From positions 2,356,001 to 2,420,000 of the forward strand of contig CM024181.1 in the NCBI GenBank assembly GCA_013433145.1: a DNA stretch of 64,000 bases, read 5' to 3'. The translations under genes and the position numbers were made by a program. Within the stretch, counting starts at the first letter, position 1. Each line of letters begins with the position of its first letter. The notes beneath the pieces are model-generated. The model was not told the DNA's origin. It saw only the letters and a program-made list of their open reading frames with translations, and did not search any database. This DNA is from Ascaris suum (lineage: Eukaryota > Nematoda > Chromadorea > Rhabditida > Ascarididae). Positions 21,336-35,998 of the stretch are shown piece by piece.

Positions 21336-23573
21336 TCAATATTTACATGTAGAATATTTAGTGAAACGATTAATGAGAAATACTGTTAACGTTTGAGAGG
21401 AAAGTACATGAGAGAGCTGTTTAAGAGGCTAATTTCACGAATACTGAAAGCAAAATATTCAATTGCGCTACAAATTAAGGATACTCTTAATGTAATCGCA
21501 ATAAGGAATTCTGTGAGTCAGAAAGAGAAACAATTTAAATCATGGCTGATTCCTTCGCTCATCATCTCTTTTACTTCTTCACTCGCCTCCATGTGGTTTA
21601 TTTTTTAGATTTCACGACTAGAAAGGAATAGAGGGAGGAGTAGAAGCAATAGAACTTGGCTCGCATACACTAAATGGTCGTATATGTCACTCTTTACGTA
21701 ATATTTGCTTAAGAACTTGCTATGTTGGAGTTATCTTGTAGTCGGTTTAACGATTATGTTAGGCTAAACGACTGTGAGGCATAGACTAACTCATAAGATT
21801 TGACTTTCCATGGAAGGTCAAAGGTTATCGAATACAGATAATGCTATTCATTTTGAGATAGATGATATTTGCAATAGGTATTGCTTTGTAACTGAATGCT
21901 CTTGAAGATAGGTAATATGATTGAGGTTGAGAGGCAAAGATTCTCGAGCACATCTTTGGTCAATCAGATTGATAGTTGAAAGTTATCAAGCAGAGATAAT
22001 GCCATTTACCTTGAGGGTTCGAAGGTTATTGAGCACAGGTTATGTGATTATCGTCCGTATTCTAGTGGAAGTTATGATTCGTTTTGAAGCGTTGTCAATG
22101 GTTAACACTGAGAGAGGCTTCATATTAACCTATTCTGTTTAATGTAGAGTTCGAGAGAGAGAGCGCGCGAGAGAGAGAAAGAGCACACCTTACTCAGAAA
22201 AATTTGCAAAGATGGTAAATTGCGGCATCCATCATGTTTGTTTGCTGTAACCGAGAGCATAACAACCGCTGTGCAAACTTAATCGACAGCGGTGTTTTGT
22301 ATCATTTGCCAGTCAAAGCAAAGATGTCCTTTTGAGTGCCGTCGTTTGTTATACCTCTGTCGATGCTTCGCCATCTTCTGCCACTAATTACAAGTATATT
22401 TTCTATGAAAGGGGGGTCTTTCAACTCTATTACTTCCTACTCGCTAAACTCTGAAATTTAATGGTAAGAACAGGTATTTCTAACACCGTGCATTTATATA
22501 TCAAACGCGTTCCGTACCTTTTCGTTGATGTAAACGAATTTTAAATTTATTTCCCCTTTCTTTAATTACTCTAAGAATTTTTTCATCGATCTATGAATTA
22601 TGTTGTGATATTAAGTCGAATTTATTTACTGTTCTTAATTAACATTTTGCGGTGGAAATCATATCTAAAAGGCTCTATATTATATATGCTTTAATTTAGT
22701 CAATTACTTTTTAATGTTCTTGTAGTTTATTCGATTAATCGCTTTTTCTTCAATCTAGTATTGTTTCTTCTGCTCTGAGAAGTTGCACTAAAAAACTGCT
22801 AAAGTCCTGCATGTGCTATAGATTTTTGTGGCACTTGCGATGTTGAAACTTGCCACCTGCAGTAGTTGAATGCAGTGAATACGTTGTATGTGTACTTTAT
22901 TGGAACTAATGAAATTGTAGAGAATGGAATTGATGAACGCCGGTCAACACAAGTGGATGATATAAAATAAGAAAGAGTATTTCGGGGAGGGGGAATAGAA
23001 AGCGACTCGCAAAGGAACTTTTTAGTTAGTGGCCGTTCCCGTTGATGTACTCGGTGAGAGCTATTTATGCGTGCAAATGAATTGTTCGCCCACAGCGGGG
23101 ATGCTTGCCGATGACATTGTTTCCTATTAATTGTGAATGAACGCTGTTAGCACATCGAATTATGTGGCGCATCTGTCGTTTGTTGCGATACACACAGCTT
23201 TTCGTCCTTTTATTAATATGCATTTGCATATTGAACGCCGCTCTATTGCTCATCGCTGCCAACAGATGAGTGTATGCTTATGAAGCAACTTGATTGCTAT
23301 CAGGGTTATTAACATCAAATGTTGTGCTTGTTGCAAAGCATCGTGAGGCTAATCTGAGCTTGGAACAGTTTATTTTTCAGCTCGTATAATTCAGCAAATT
23401 AGGGGCTTTATTATTTCCCAATTTGCAATATTTTTCAAGACCAGTAGAAAGCCATCAATAATGCTAGGTTGGAATAGAGCTTATTGTTGAAATATTTGCC
23501 TCCTTTTGACAATAAAGGAGATAATTTTTAAACGACGCTTCATTATTCAATATTTAAATGATTTGTTTGCATA

Positions 23574-23619
23574 CAAACAAACAAACAAACAAACAAACAA
23601 ACAAACAAACAAACAAACA
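23574..23619. repeat. (CAAA)n tetranucleotide microsatellite
   Basis: About eleven perfect CAAA units, running into ACAGACAGGCAGAC at the right edge. Confidence 0.97.
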
Positions 23620-26600
23620 GACAGGCAGACATGAGCACTTCACAATTATTTGAGATGAAATACTACAATTTCGGACAATATTGGAGTTGTTGGAATTTTC
23701 GACCAACTGCCTTCTCCCTATCTGAGTCTTTTGTCGGAAATCTCTCACTTCATCATTTCATTTACTGTTTTATATTCTTTCATCTTCGTTTATTTCATTA
23801 TATATCATTTTATTTTATTCTTTTGTATGTCGTATTGTTTTAATTGTCATCCTATTCTCTTCCTTATTCTCTTTTCTGTTCTTTTTTTTTTGCTCCTCAA
23901 TTGTTTGATGCGACTATCATTAAATGTACTGCTATTATTAATGCAACAATTTCGCAATTATTGCATTGGAATTCTTCAAGATAACGCATATTTTATCAAT
24001 GTTTTTGCAAAGGAAACAGCGCACTATAAAGCGTTTACTAACTTCATTGCATTTCCGGCATTTTAATCCATATACAAAGGTGATGCATTGTTAGCTAGTT
24101 AAGGTGCACAGGTGGGCGTTACTTTACAACTTCTATTAATCATTTGTGAACAACAAATTATCACTAACTCTTTTTTTTATCCATAAGCTAAATAAATGAG
24201 TGCTTATCAACAATATGTTGCTTTATCTTCTCATTTATGATTCAGTATGCATTCGAAAGCGCTGTAACGATTTCATATTTTTCTTTGATATTCTAAATGC
24301 CAAAAATTATTAGTTTATTATTTATTTCTTTTTATATTTCAATAATTTAGAAAAGTTTTCCTGCACTTTTTAATGGGATTTTTTAATTCGAATATCTCAT
24401 ATTAATACGCGTAGTTTTTCTTTCCAACTTTCTCTTACTCGTTATTTATTCACTTTTTTTTCTCCAAAGATATATTCTTATTTACGTTTACATAATTCAG
24501 TGGCAACAATTTTCCACGGTATCTGATAGCAAGAAGTTAGCTAGAAAGAAGCTGTAAAGCTGATAAAGTTTTTTCGAGGTGTTTACTCGTTTAAATTACA
24601 ATATTCTTGAAATAATTTATAGAAGTCAAATAATTGGTTAGTTAACGTTTTCGCAATCAGTTATTTGGTATAACTCCTTCAACCGGTTTGCGGGTAATTC
24701 TATCGTTTTTCTTTCAAAGATTATTTTCTACAACAGTAATAAAACAGGTAATTTGGTTTTAAACTTTTTTTAGATAACATTATAATTAACCATCAAGATT
24801 TATTTTTACTGTTTCAACCATCGCCGTTAATAGCAGCAATTTCCCTCAGAAAACTAATGCAAAAATAAAGTGATTAATACCGTCTGGATCATCTATAAAT
24901 TATATTTTTAAAAGTCGATCATTTCTTTTAGTCTTGTTAAATGAAGCTATATAAGGAAATTAGCCTACGATATGTCATAGGCGACATAAGGCAAAGCTTC
25001 ACTTAGTTTTAATACTAGTTATACCCTAAAAGTCTTCCCACAGGAAACTGCAATATTTACACGAGTAAACTTTTGCTGATGCAATGAAACTTGAAAGGAG
25101 TACTTTACTAACAAAATATCCATCACTAATAAATAATAAAAAAGGTTTCAGCAATCGAATAATTTCTTTCTTATTCCATGTCTAGTGAATCGCATATATG
25201 TTCATCGATTAATCAGTGATTGATAATTACATAAGATGGTAGTGCAAAATGTGACCTGCGCTTACTTTGATGTGTTATGAAATGTACAAAGAATATATAT
25301 ATATTATCCTGATAAATTATTAGCTCAGTTCAAGAGAACTATTTTATGTATATCCGGAAAAATCTATACATTCCGTACATTCTGTATAATCTGTATAATC
25401 TAAATGTTTATGTACTTTCCGGATCCAAGGTTCAAAAGTTTATAATTTATTCAACGCAGAAATGAAGATAAGTAAACTGCAACATTCGAGTTTCTTCATT
25501 CGAGATATTGTTAACAGTTTTGTAGATTCTATACATGCATATTTGCATATAAACATAATAAATAAATATAAAACGTTTTTATGTGTTTACAGTTATATTT
25601 TTATTTATGTACATGTATATCTCTACGGATATCTATCTCTATGAAAATCAACATACACACATTAGGTATGCAATAAATTTCTTTTGTCAACCATAAGAAG
25701 CGTCGTTCGTCCTTTGGGGTCGTAGATTGATAAATATGCATATTTTGGTGTTGTGCCGAGAGGGAAATGTTATTTGAACGATCATTTCCCTTTGATATGC
25801 CGCTGTTGCATGGATATTGTGTGCATCACGTTATCTTCGAGGTCATACAAATGCTATCCGAATTTCTCAAAATGTCTCTCAGTTGCTTTCAACTTCCGCT
25901 TGTAAATTATAACCTCAGCATTTTTTAAATTAGTTTTTGCTTTCCTTAATTCAACTTCCGTTGTGGCCACTTAATTCGACAGCATTTATTTCATAAAAAG
26001 TTAAACAATTTGTCGGTCAAGATTTTTTTTTTCAATTTATACCACCACTTAAATCAATATTTCCAGGTGGATTCTTACGGAGGGTACTTCTTTAGCTAAA
26101 TTTCCGAGACCATACGTGGCTTACGAGAGTTGATCTTTCAATTCTGAATCTCACAATTGCATTAAATGAAATACTGAAATTACTGTTTCATCATATTTCA
26201 TTTTTCTAATAGACATCATCATGTTTAAACGATAAACTCGAAATATCGTTTATTGTTAGTTCCGTTTGCAATCATTAGTTCGCCTCTTTTTTAATTGTTG
26301 CCACCCACTTCGATATATCAACTATTATTATTGGCGGCGTTAGGTGTTCAATTGCGCATTGCACTATCGCAATCTCTTCCATTGGTGCCTTCTATATAAT
26401 TTTCTTGCTAAGATCTCATGTTGAGTTGTGATCTCTTACCGCCTAGCTTCATACAACTTTTATTTGACAAATCTAAAATGTCATTCGTCGAAGATTTACC
26501 GTATAACCTGGAATAAAACATCTGGGGTAATATAGACTTTTTTATGAAGTTTCGAGAAGTTTTATTCAAAGTTTCGGTACGCAAAAGACTGAATTGAGTT

Positions 26601-26677
26601 TTTTTTTGGCCAATAAATTGCTATTGCCTTTCAGAGTTGCTTTACTGCTTTTTTGTGAACTCTGTAGACCACAATGT

Positions 26678-26808
<131 letters not shown>

Positions 26809-28590
26809 TCACTCCTGACTTATATTTGTAATATTATTTTGAGCATATTATACTACCTTCCAGACTATTCAATGTAATTTCAAAGTAGTACTTTTTTCAT
26901 GACAATGAATAAAAAAACCTCGCAGTAACATTTTTGGGAATTTGAGCCGAAAATCCACCAAGTATGACTGCGCATGAATTTGTGGCAATTTTCGAACTTT
27001 TAGGCGATAATAAGTTGTTCATAGAGGTGGCGTGCAAAAATTAAATTAAATGTTAAAGTGGCACTGGGTGATGATGTGTAGGCGTCATGCTGAAATATTG
27101 AAGCAATATAGTGACATGGGAAAAACAGCGTACCATCTGTGAAGCAGTTGTGATTTAGATGTGTTTATTCTATCTATTGTTACTAGGTGGGAAAAGAGGG
27201 AGGTGAGGGGAGGGGAGTTGAAGGATAACCTCGTCACTGCAGCCTCAAATAGGTGATACTGTGACTTTGACCAGAGATTTATTATTGTAGCTAGTCATAA
27301 ACATATTCGATCGTCATCACTCACATTAATAAATTGTGAACGTGATTAATGAATGACAACTGTATGCTCCCAGAGGATTTACCTCAGCGTTTAGTTAAGC
27401 CCACAGAGGCATACAATTCATATGGGATAACCAACGCCCTCACTGGTCATTGCTAGTGGACGATGCATCGGTCAAGACGATTGAATATGCGAATGTTTTG
27501 GTGTAAGGGGTGACCGTGTGCCGCAGTCCTATTGTAAGACCATCAATCAACGGTAACGGTGCTTTCGATTTTAAGGGCGGGGCATAGACTAGTGTGCGAT
27601 CGTCGCAGCCACCGCCATAAACATTATATGCAGTCAATTGCTAACTGTGTTGTTGAAGGCTCTCTCATCCCTCAAACACGCTCAATGTTTTTCTTTTCTC
27701 ATCGATGTAGGCAGCTAATTTTCGTGGATTTGATTGGATGATTTCCTTGGGATACAGATCTAATTTGTATTAATTGTTTTTATAGGTTGTTAAGTAATTG
27801 TGAAATACTTCACAGTAGCCAAATATTCCGGCTTTCCGACCCAATATTTGCCTCATGAACGATTATAAACTTTATTCAGTTAATAATATGCGGTAAATTT
27901 ATTGTTGTGTTGTATTATTTATTCAAAGTCAGTTTGATATAGGTATCCTGTAAATGGGAATCTTGTATGGGTAGGTGGGAATCTTGTAAAATTCGACCGA
28001 TCGAAGCGATACGACGGTTTCATTTCCTTTCGATTGATTGATTTGTTCGGCGAATAGTTGAAGGGTCGGTGGACAAAAATTCGCCGTTGGACGGATTCAC
28101 CATCTACCGATTGATTGTTGAATGATATCAGTCAAAAGTGGGAACGTAAAACCGGATCAAGAAGCCACGTTTTGCAGGATGGCTTCCCTACCCCTCCATC
28201 TGCCCTCTTCCTTTGAACAATTGTAAGAGCTGTACCATACTGAAAGTCTCTCTCACTGAAAAACAACTTAGAAAAGATTCCAAATAAACTAATACTTTTA
28301 ACTGCTTTATATGTATTGATTATAGTATAGTGACGTGTTAATGCGTAGTTGAATGCACTTAAACGATGCTCATCGGCAATTGTTTTTATTATATATTTTG
28401 AAGTAGCGATTAAAAATATTATGGAAATAAGCGCATTCATAATTCATCAATGTCTTAATAAGTCTGCACATAACGAAGCAAAAAGCATTCTAAGTTTGAA
28501 TATTGATCATTTTATTCTCATTCATTATTTCTTTTGTATAAATCCTCATTCTTATTTAATAATAGGCCATTCTAAACTATAGGTGAAAAG

Positions 28591-28718
28591 TCTAAATTTT
28601 GCAACAGATTCCTAACATATAATGAAATTGAATAAAACCACTTTCTTATAGTTATTTATATCTATATTTTGGAATAGATTCATAACATTTAATGGAATTG
28701 AATAGAATCATCCTTTTT
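28591..28718. repeat. Imperfect tandem duplication, 70-bp period
   Basis: The copies start at 28591 (TCTAAATTTTGCAACAGATT) and 28661 (TCTATATTTTGGAATAGATT). They stay alignable for nearly 60 bp through AACAT.TAATG.AATTGAATA. Confidence 0.75.
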
Positions 28719-29251
28719 CGATAGTAATTATTGAAAATAGATTAGCATCTTTAGAGCTGCTTAATTCATTGAAAATTTAGGACTACTATGATAATAGGAA
28801 TAATTTTTAAACAGTAAAAAATATTTCATATGCGGTAAAAAAAAAGTGGTCGCACAAAAATGTTCTCTTTTAAATTGAGCTCTACGAGAAAGAAAAGCGA
28901 AACAGACGTATCAAAGAAAGGATGACGCATATCAAATTCCAGTCGACAGACACTTAAAAAATTGGTCATTTATCTAATCGTATTCTAATTGAGCGCGGAT
29001 CGATCAATAAAAAAAAACAATTATCGATCCACTTTTTTGATTCCCTATATGATATAAAATCCATCAATAAAGAAGCGCTTATCGATCGGACTTTTCGATC
29101 ACTCATTTAGGAATCATTGAGAACATTTTTAAGTAGTTCCTTCAAAAAACTTAAATATTTTTAATAGTTGATTTATTTGTTGTTTCATGAGAATTTGCTA
29201 TGTTGTCTTTCAGTGTAACAATATTCTCTCTGTACGATTTTTGAATCAATG

Positions 29252-29324
29252 TTATCAGCACTCATACTGCAAGTAACTTTGTCACTATCACTAACAAAGT
29301 TACTTGCAGTATGAGTGCTGATAA
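29252..29324. repeat. Perfect 31-bp inverted repeat with an 11-nt loop
   Basis: The left arm 29252-29282 (starts TTATCAGCACTCATACTGC) is exactly reverse-complementary to 29294-29324. The loop is CACTATCACTA. Complementarity stops abruptly at both outer ends. It could be a recent foldback duplication, a fragment of a foldback element, or a dsRNA/small-RNA precursor. A perfect stem is unlike most microRNA precursors. Confidence 0.95.
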
Positions 29325-30210
29325 GTTTAGAGCTGGAAGGAACTATTTCGCAATTTTTCCATTTTTCTCTATCGAATGTATATAAAACGCAGCCGATGCT
29401 CCAGATGAAACGTTACTATATAGTAGTTAGAGCATTGTGCATAAAGTATTAGTGCGCCTCGCAACATGTCTTCAGAGGGCATGCTATAATTAAGTTGTAG
29501 CATTGCATAACACAGTTAGGGGCTGCATTTTTGAGGGCGAATTATAGGAGCGTCGGCTTCGTTTTACACACAGCCCTTAAATTGGACGGCAACTACCGCT
29601 TGTCGAGATGAAGCACGTAGCATGTGCACTGACTGATGTTCATCGTTCGTAAACGTTGATCGGAATTCACCGAGTAGGAGTCATACCTGCATGAAAAAAT
29701 GAAGATAGGCCTATCAATATGCATGACGTCATACAGAGTAACTCGTGATCGCTATTTTTTACTATGAAATGACGTGATTACGCAGCACTGATAGCTGAGT
29801 GACGAGAAAAGTTGGTTAGCATTTATTCAATGTGCATTTGCTATCTCATATTATGTAATATGATTACAATAAATGGCAACATAACCCGTTGGCTTTTTCC
29901 TCGTATGTAGGCAGTCATCTTGCTGTGTAAGAGCGGCTAGAAACAAAACAAACAACGACATTATACCATTGGACGAAACGAGAAAATTTGCACCTTTCAT
30001 AAATATCACAAAAAAAAAGAAGAAAGAATTCAATCATTATCAAAATTTCTTTCTTATTTTTGTTAGAAACTCTCGAAAATAGTGAGAAAAAGAATAATTT
30101 TTTTTCCACGCTGAAAATTTTTTCCACAATTGTGAATATTTCAAATTTCTCCACTTTTTTTTCCACTCAATTCAAATAATCATTCGATGTTTCTATTTCG
30201 ATTTGTTTGA

Positions 30211-30429
30211 TTGTATTCTCTTAGCAAAGATAAATCGAAGCAAATCTTCTTTGTCGCCGTGGCGGTATTGTGTCTATGCGCTATTATCAAGATTATCATT
30301 TTTGAAACGCTTATCGCATTGCTTTTTTTTTTTGTATTGTCGCTGAAATTCGTTTATAAATGCTTTCAGCCAGACGCTGCTGAGACTTTACTAAGGATAT
30401 CGCATATTGCACTACAAATAGAATTATGA
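30211..30429 (+). other. Possible small membrane-protein open frame (72 codons)
   Basis: Just downstream of a CTCTTAG acceptor-like site, the frame reads SKDKSKQIFFVAVAVLCLC and continues with a second hydrophobic run and the end LLRISHIALQIEL. Codons in its first half are more GC-balanced than the neighbourhood. I recognise no family, and a T11 run lies inside it. It could be an isolated exon or chance. Confidence 0.15.
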
Positions 30430-31981
30430 ATCATGTATTTAAATATGCATTTGATATGAATTAATCAAATATTTCATATCATAGTAATTTTTTAGCAAAG
30501 TAATACTATAATAATAACAGTAATATAGTAGTAAAGAATTTCATCTCCTAGTAATGTTCTGATATAGTAATATTGAAATGTAAAGAAGTTTCACGAAAAT
30601 ACTATTTGGATAGTTTTTTTTTTCAAAATCTTGTATCGTTCACATTAGATTTTTGTTGTTTCAATTGTAAGATCGTTGATGCTTAAGCAATAAAACTGGT
30701 TGAAAATGTTTTTAAGGTCTTTTGTGCAATATTTTTGCTTCATTCAAACTAAATTAATAAATGAAATTGTCTTCAGAACTCATTTATTGTCATATTTCAT
30801 TCCGAAATTTCTTATTATATTTCTAAATTGAAAGGTATGCTCGAAAAAAATTTTATTTTCCTGTTTTAAAATATACCTTCAGCTACCTGTTCTTAACGAC
30901 TTTAATTTTTTATAAAAGATTACTTGATAATTACTAGTATCTTCATATTCCAGTTCTTTAGGTAGTAATTTTCGCAAAATTATGGATTTATTCAGGTGCT
31001 AATCGTTGCGTTATTTATTACACCTTTAAGTTGTGAATTTAATGCCTATTGGTATCATTAATTTACTTCAAAATTATCGTTTCTCCATTTATTTTAGCAA
31101 TGATAAAATCAAATTCGAAGTGATAAATGACTAATAAAATTAAAATTTTTGATCAAATGATTAATAAAATCTAAATTTACGATCATTTTCGAGCTTTCTT
31201 CATTTATACTAATATATTCCTTGCTAAATTGAAATGAAATTATCGAAGCGAAAAAATTTTCAAACAATGGAGTTAGGGAAATTTTCTTCCGCTTTATGAG
31301 TCTTCTCAATCTCAGTAGAATTAACCAAAATCTTTCGTTGGTTTGACGGAAATAAGTGAATTTTTTGAAAGATAACAGCAAGAAAAAAAAATGAACGTTA
31401 AAAAATAGCAATATAGAATCTATCAACTCCTATCACACCTTGAAATTGGTGCTCAAAATTCTCGAAATTTATTATCGATATTTTGAATCTTTTGTTGGCA
31501 ATTTAATTTATGGGATTTTTCGTCTATTTATGATTAGAATTTCATTTCGACTAATTATCAAAAATTAATTCAAAAAGCGCTCATAACGAATAAAATAGAG
31601 AGGAAATTTAATATCTAGTGGGAATCTTTTTCATTTTTATAAACGTATTTATGCATAAATGTGCATTTACGTGTTTTTATTATTCGATCTATGAGAAGAT
31701 GAGAGAATTTTTTTCAATGTATTTTCATTCGCCACAGATAAATGAGAATACTTGAAACCCGTATTTTAAATATATTTCTCTTACACAAACATTTCTCACG
31801 CATTAAAACGAAACGATATTTCATCAAAAAATTATGTCAAATTGTGTTGAAAGTAATTTTCAATAAATTCGTTAATTATTAGTTGAGATATTTAAGTATG
31901 AAACTTATTTACAAAGAGAGAGTAACGAAACAAAGAGATGGCAACCATGAAAACAATTCTGGAATGGTTGATTTTTTTTTT

Positions 31982-32046
31982 GGGGGGGGGGGGGGGGAAT
32001 TTTCTTGTAATCATCAAAGAATTGTGGCTAATTTTTTGATGATTAC
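31982..32046. repeat. G16 run followed by a 17-bp stem-loop
   Basis: Sixteen G lie at 31982-31997. The arms 32007-32023 (GTAATCATCAAAGAATT) and 32030-32046 pair along all 17 bp, with one G-U type mismatch, around a 6-nt loop GTGGCT. Confidence 0.85.
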
Positions 32047-35000
32047 TCGACTTGCAATGAGATAAACTGACCACCCAAAAAAAGATTGCTAGAAACAATC
32101 TAATTAACAAAGCAATAATCAGAAAAGTGGACAATGAGAAATAAAATTAAAAAATATTCATTCGCAAAGAATGCCTTCTTGCTTAAATTGAATAAAGTCT
32201 TGATGGAACGTTCATTGTAAAAAAAAAAATTGAAGTTATTAGAATGAAAGGAAGAGGTAGAGATTGGAAAAGATCTAAATAATACATTATTTCTGCTGAT
32301 AACCGAATAATTTGATATCTTTTATGCGGTTGAGCTCGAGATCCTCATCATTATTTAGCTCGAACAATATAGCTCAAGTCATCAGTCATTTCGTTTCTTA
32401 ACTTGGCTATGAGAATATAAGTAAAACGATTGTCTTTATGCCGTATTGTGGGCAGCGGTGATATTTTCAAAAAATCGTTATTAATCGCTATTCTGATGCA
32501 CAAATGCATCTTGATTAACAGTGTTGATTAAAATATATACGTCAGACTTTGCATTGCATTCATCAGATATTGGTGAGATATTGTACCTCATCAGGTGTGT
32601 TTTCATATCTAATGAAGTATAAGGCTTGACCAATTTATCTCAATTAGCGGCGTCAAGAAAACTGCAATGAATGATCATTAATGATAATACTCACTCTTCG
32701 TTCCTTGATTTTAAAAAAATCAAATTGCGAATAGCCGCCGATCGGTATTTGGTCAAGTAAATGTCAAAATTCTTATTGGAGATATATGATAGCTCGATTG
32801 AAATATTGCACATAGATAAAGCACTGCAGACAATCAATTTCACCTGTGGATGTGTTTCGAAGGTGTGGAAAATGTACGAAAAAGCGAACATCGTTCCTGG
32901 TCATCAAGCATAGAAAAGATGAAACCTTGGAGCAATGAATAGTATTTGAAGTTATTCATTTCTGCAGGTTCCTTTTTTAATCAGCAAAATCTTATCGAGT
33001 AAACGTAAATTTAATAATGTGTAAACAACCGGTTCAAATATGTTTTTTTAGGAGAAACTAGACGGGAAATTATTGCTGCAATTGACGCCAATCTATCGTA
33101 GGCAATGAAAGTTTTTCTTATGCTAATCTGAATATTTTTGACGATCATCAATGTAATTCTGTGTGAATCTATCGTTTATTTACCGATAATTGTAGTTCCT
33201 TATGATGTCGTGTATATGTCCTTCACCTTCTCCCTCTCTTTTTAACCTTGTTGCCTCAATTTCCCTTCTCATCTCACTTATCACTCTCCGCCCTCATTGA
33301 GGTGGTTGTTTTATTGGTATGTTGCTTAGGGAACAGCTTTAATTATGCGTCGATGCCGACCATGGAGAATACAACTGCTCAACTCTATTCAAGTGGTGCG
33401 TTGAATTTCCGGTTTTCCCTTTCGGATCAATGCATGCATTAAGAAAACCGCAACATATTGGTCATCTCAATCATTAACAAAAAGCAACGACTCATTGGGT
33501 CATTTGTTGACCAATGTCTGTCTTGTGTAAGTTGTCTCCCCTCATATTTGGGGGGAGGGGAAGGGAGTGGGAAGGTGGGGCACATTTTCATCATAAACAC
33601 ACTTTCTTCTTGGCATATGCAGTCATTAATATTATTATTCAAAGGTGAAGCTATAATTCGAAAATATACTTTCACATTGGCGGTACTTCAAACAAAGCAA
33701 AAAACACCATCTAAGCAATGAGATGCACTTCGAATATCTTCATCGTAAAAGAAAAAAGATTTTAATTCAGTGAGATATTTAAGGAAATGATCGAGTGACA
33801 AGTCGCGTTGAAGCTTTAATCCTTTTATTAGATATTTTTACAAATTAAAAAATGCGATCTATTTTCGATTAAAGGCAAACCCATATTAAAGCTTAATTTG
33901 AAACTTAATTCAAGCTTAACGTCACAATTTCATGACTAGAATACCCACTTAATGAGGTAATTGTGTTTAAAAATTAACAATAAACTATCGATATGTATGT
34001 CTCATAGCGATATCTAATGAATAAGCGGAAATTAGGCGCAATCAAACAATAAAATTAAATCTTTCGCAAATAAATGCGAGAATATTCACAAAGCTTTTTC
34101 TTGTCGTTCCATATATTTCATTAAATTAAAAAAATTTTTCAAGTATTTTCACTCATTACATTTTAAACTTTTCATTTCATTGATAAACAACTTCTATCGT
34201 ATAAGTTCGAATAGAAGAAAAACTCTCGAAATTGCATTTCTCGATTTACAATTGACAACTGTTGAACGTTTGTCCTTTCCTCCTTTTTTTTCCTCTTTCT
34301 TCATCCACTTATATCACCTCAAACTTTTCATGAATGCTTCTTTAAATTTTCTGCTTTAATTAATAAATCTCTATATTCTTTCTTCGTAAACTTTACTATT
34401 TTTAGGGAAAATAATGGGAAAATAATTCATTTTGATGGTTAAAAATTTAAAAATTTCTTGTTATTTTATAATATTTGAGTTTTCTATGACAACTAACGGT
34501 TGTTTGGAAGCTCGCTTCTTGCAAAAATTTGCAGCAAAAAATTATTGCGTTGAGAAATCTTCAATATAACACCACCTCTCCTCAAAATTCCAAGTTTACA
34601 GTCATCGAGTCTACATTAGGAGTTAGAAGGAAAGCAAAGACTATAATCGAATTGACAATTCTCCCTTTATATAACACAAAAAATGCTGTTTGTTTATTTG
34701 CACACTGCGTCGACTTCGTTTATTGCAAGCTGGTATTTGATGGGATCGTCAATGGTGTATGAAGGAGTTCAATGAGAGCATCGAAAAACCATATGGTAAA
34801 CGACAGAAGGTATAGACAGAATCACGCTACGGGAAGTAGCAACGAATGGTTTCGTTACGCTAAGGGGGGTCCATTATGTTTTGAGGTGATCATCGTATCC
34901 TCATGATTTCTAACGATCGATGACAGATGGTGCACGCTTGAAATCTTTTTCCTTCAATCAGCAATTTTCGAGATATTGTCATTTGTCAATCTTATCGCTG

Positions 35001-35719
35001 CAATCATTAATAACATTGAGAAGTTGTAAAGAAATTTGAATTTTCACACCTATAATGTAAATATTTTTGTAATAAAACTGTCGGTAACTTGAAAGAGGTT
35101 TATGGTTCTATTTTCGCTTTTCTTAAAGGTGTATGATATTCAAGGTCATAAAAGTGCAGCTGTTTGATTGTATCGCTAAAATAGCGTATCGAATATATTT
35201 TCCTCCTCTATTTTTCTTCCCTAGTCCTATCTTCACCATTACCACATCAATAGTTCTTATCTGCGTTTCCCCTTACCTCATCCCTTTTTCGTTTTCGTTC
35301 GTAACAGGAAGTGGTTATACCGATAGGCGTCTTCAGCTATAGTATATGAGGATTGCATCAATCATCGATGCACAGTATAGGAATTTAAAAGAGGAAACGA
35401 TAGTCGCCATCATAAAAATCTTATTATATATATTCCTCATTGAAAATTTATTGCACTATTGTATTTCCCATTTCAAGAAGTTTTATAAATTTGTTGTTTT
35501 TTCATAATTTCTAAGGGCGTTTTATGTTTAGAGGATGCTCTAAGAGAATGTTTTCAGCTGAGCACTAAGCATTGATGTTATTCTCGGAGATATTAATGCC
35601 GCTATATCTGCTAGTTTCTCTTAAGCATAAAGCGTGTGAAAGCACACCAAAGTGGCAGGATGTATCAACGTGTCATCGATGTTTGCGATCGGATTTCTCT
35701 TACTTATAGTATGCATTAA

Positions 35720-35998
35720 AGGATCATCGTCTCATTTTGTATTCATCCGCCAAGTTCACATCTATTGATTTGCTTTCAAATGCGACACCGACAGATGTTC
35801 TCAATACTAATACATGAATACGGTAACAAAAGCTTGTACGAATATGGTACTTAACAGAGGAAGCGATAAAAACTATTAGAACAAAAATTTGAATTCGACT
35901 GGAACTTCGGATCATTAGACCTAGGAGAGAAACGGAACCATTTGCTTTCCGACGGATGATCTTATCGATTACGCCATCCTCCCCAAGCACTTCGACTA
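35720..35998 (-). other. Isolated exon-like patch, minus strand
   Basis: Reading right to left, a pyrimidine run (CTATCTCTCTCTCTCC) and a CCTAG acceptor-like site precede a frame coding EVLGEDGVIDKIIRRKANGS, with balanced codon use unlike the flanks. The frame continues open to 35724. No partner exon and no secure family were found. It may be a lone exon, an old gene fragment, or chance. Confidence 0.2.
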
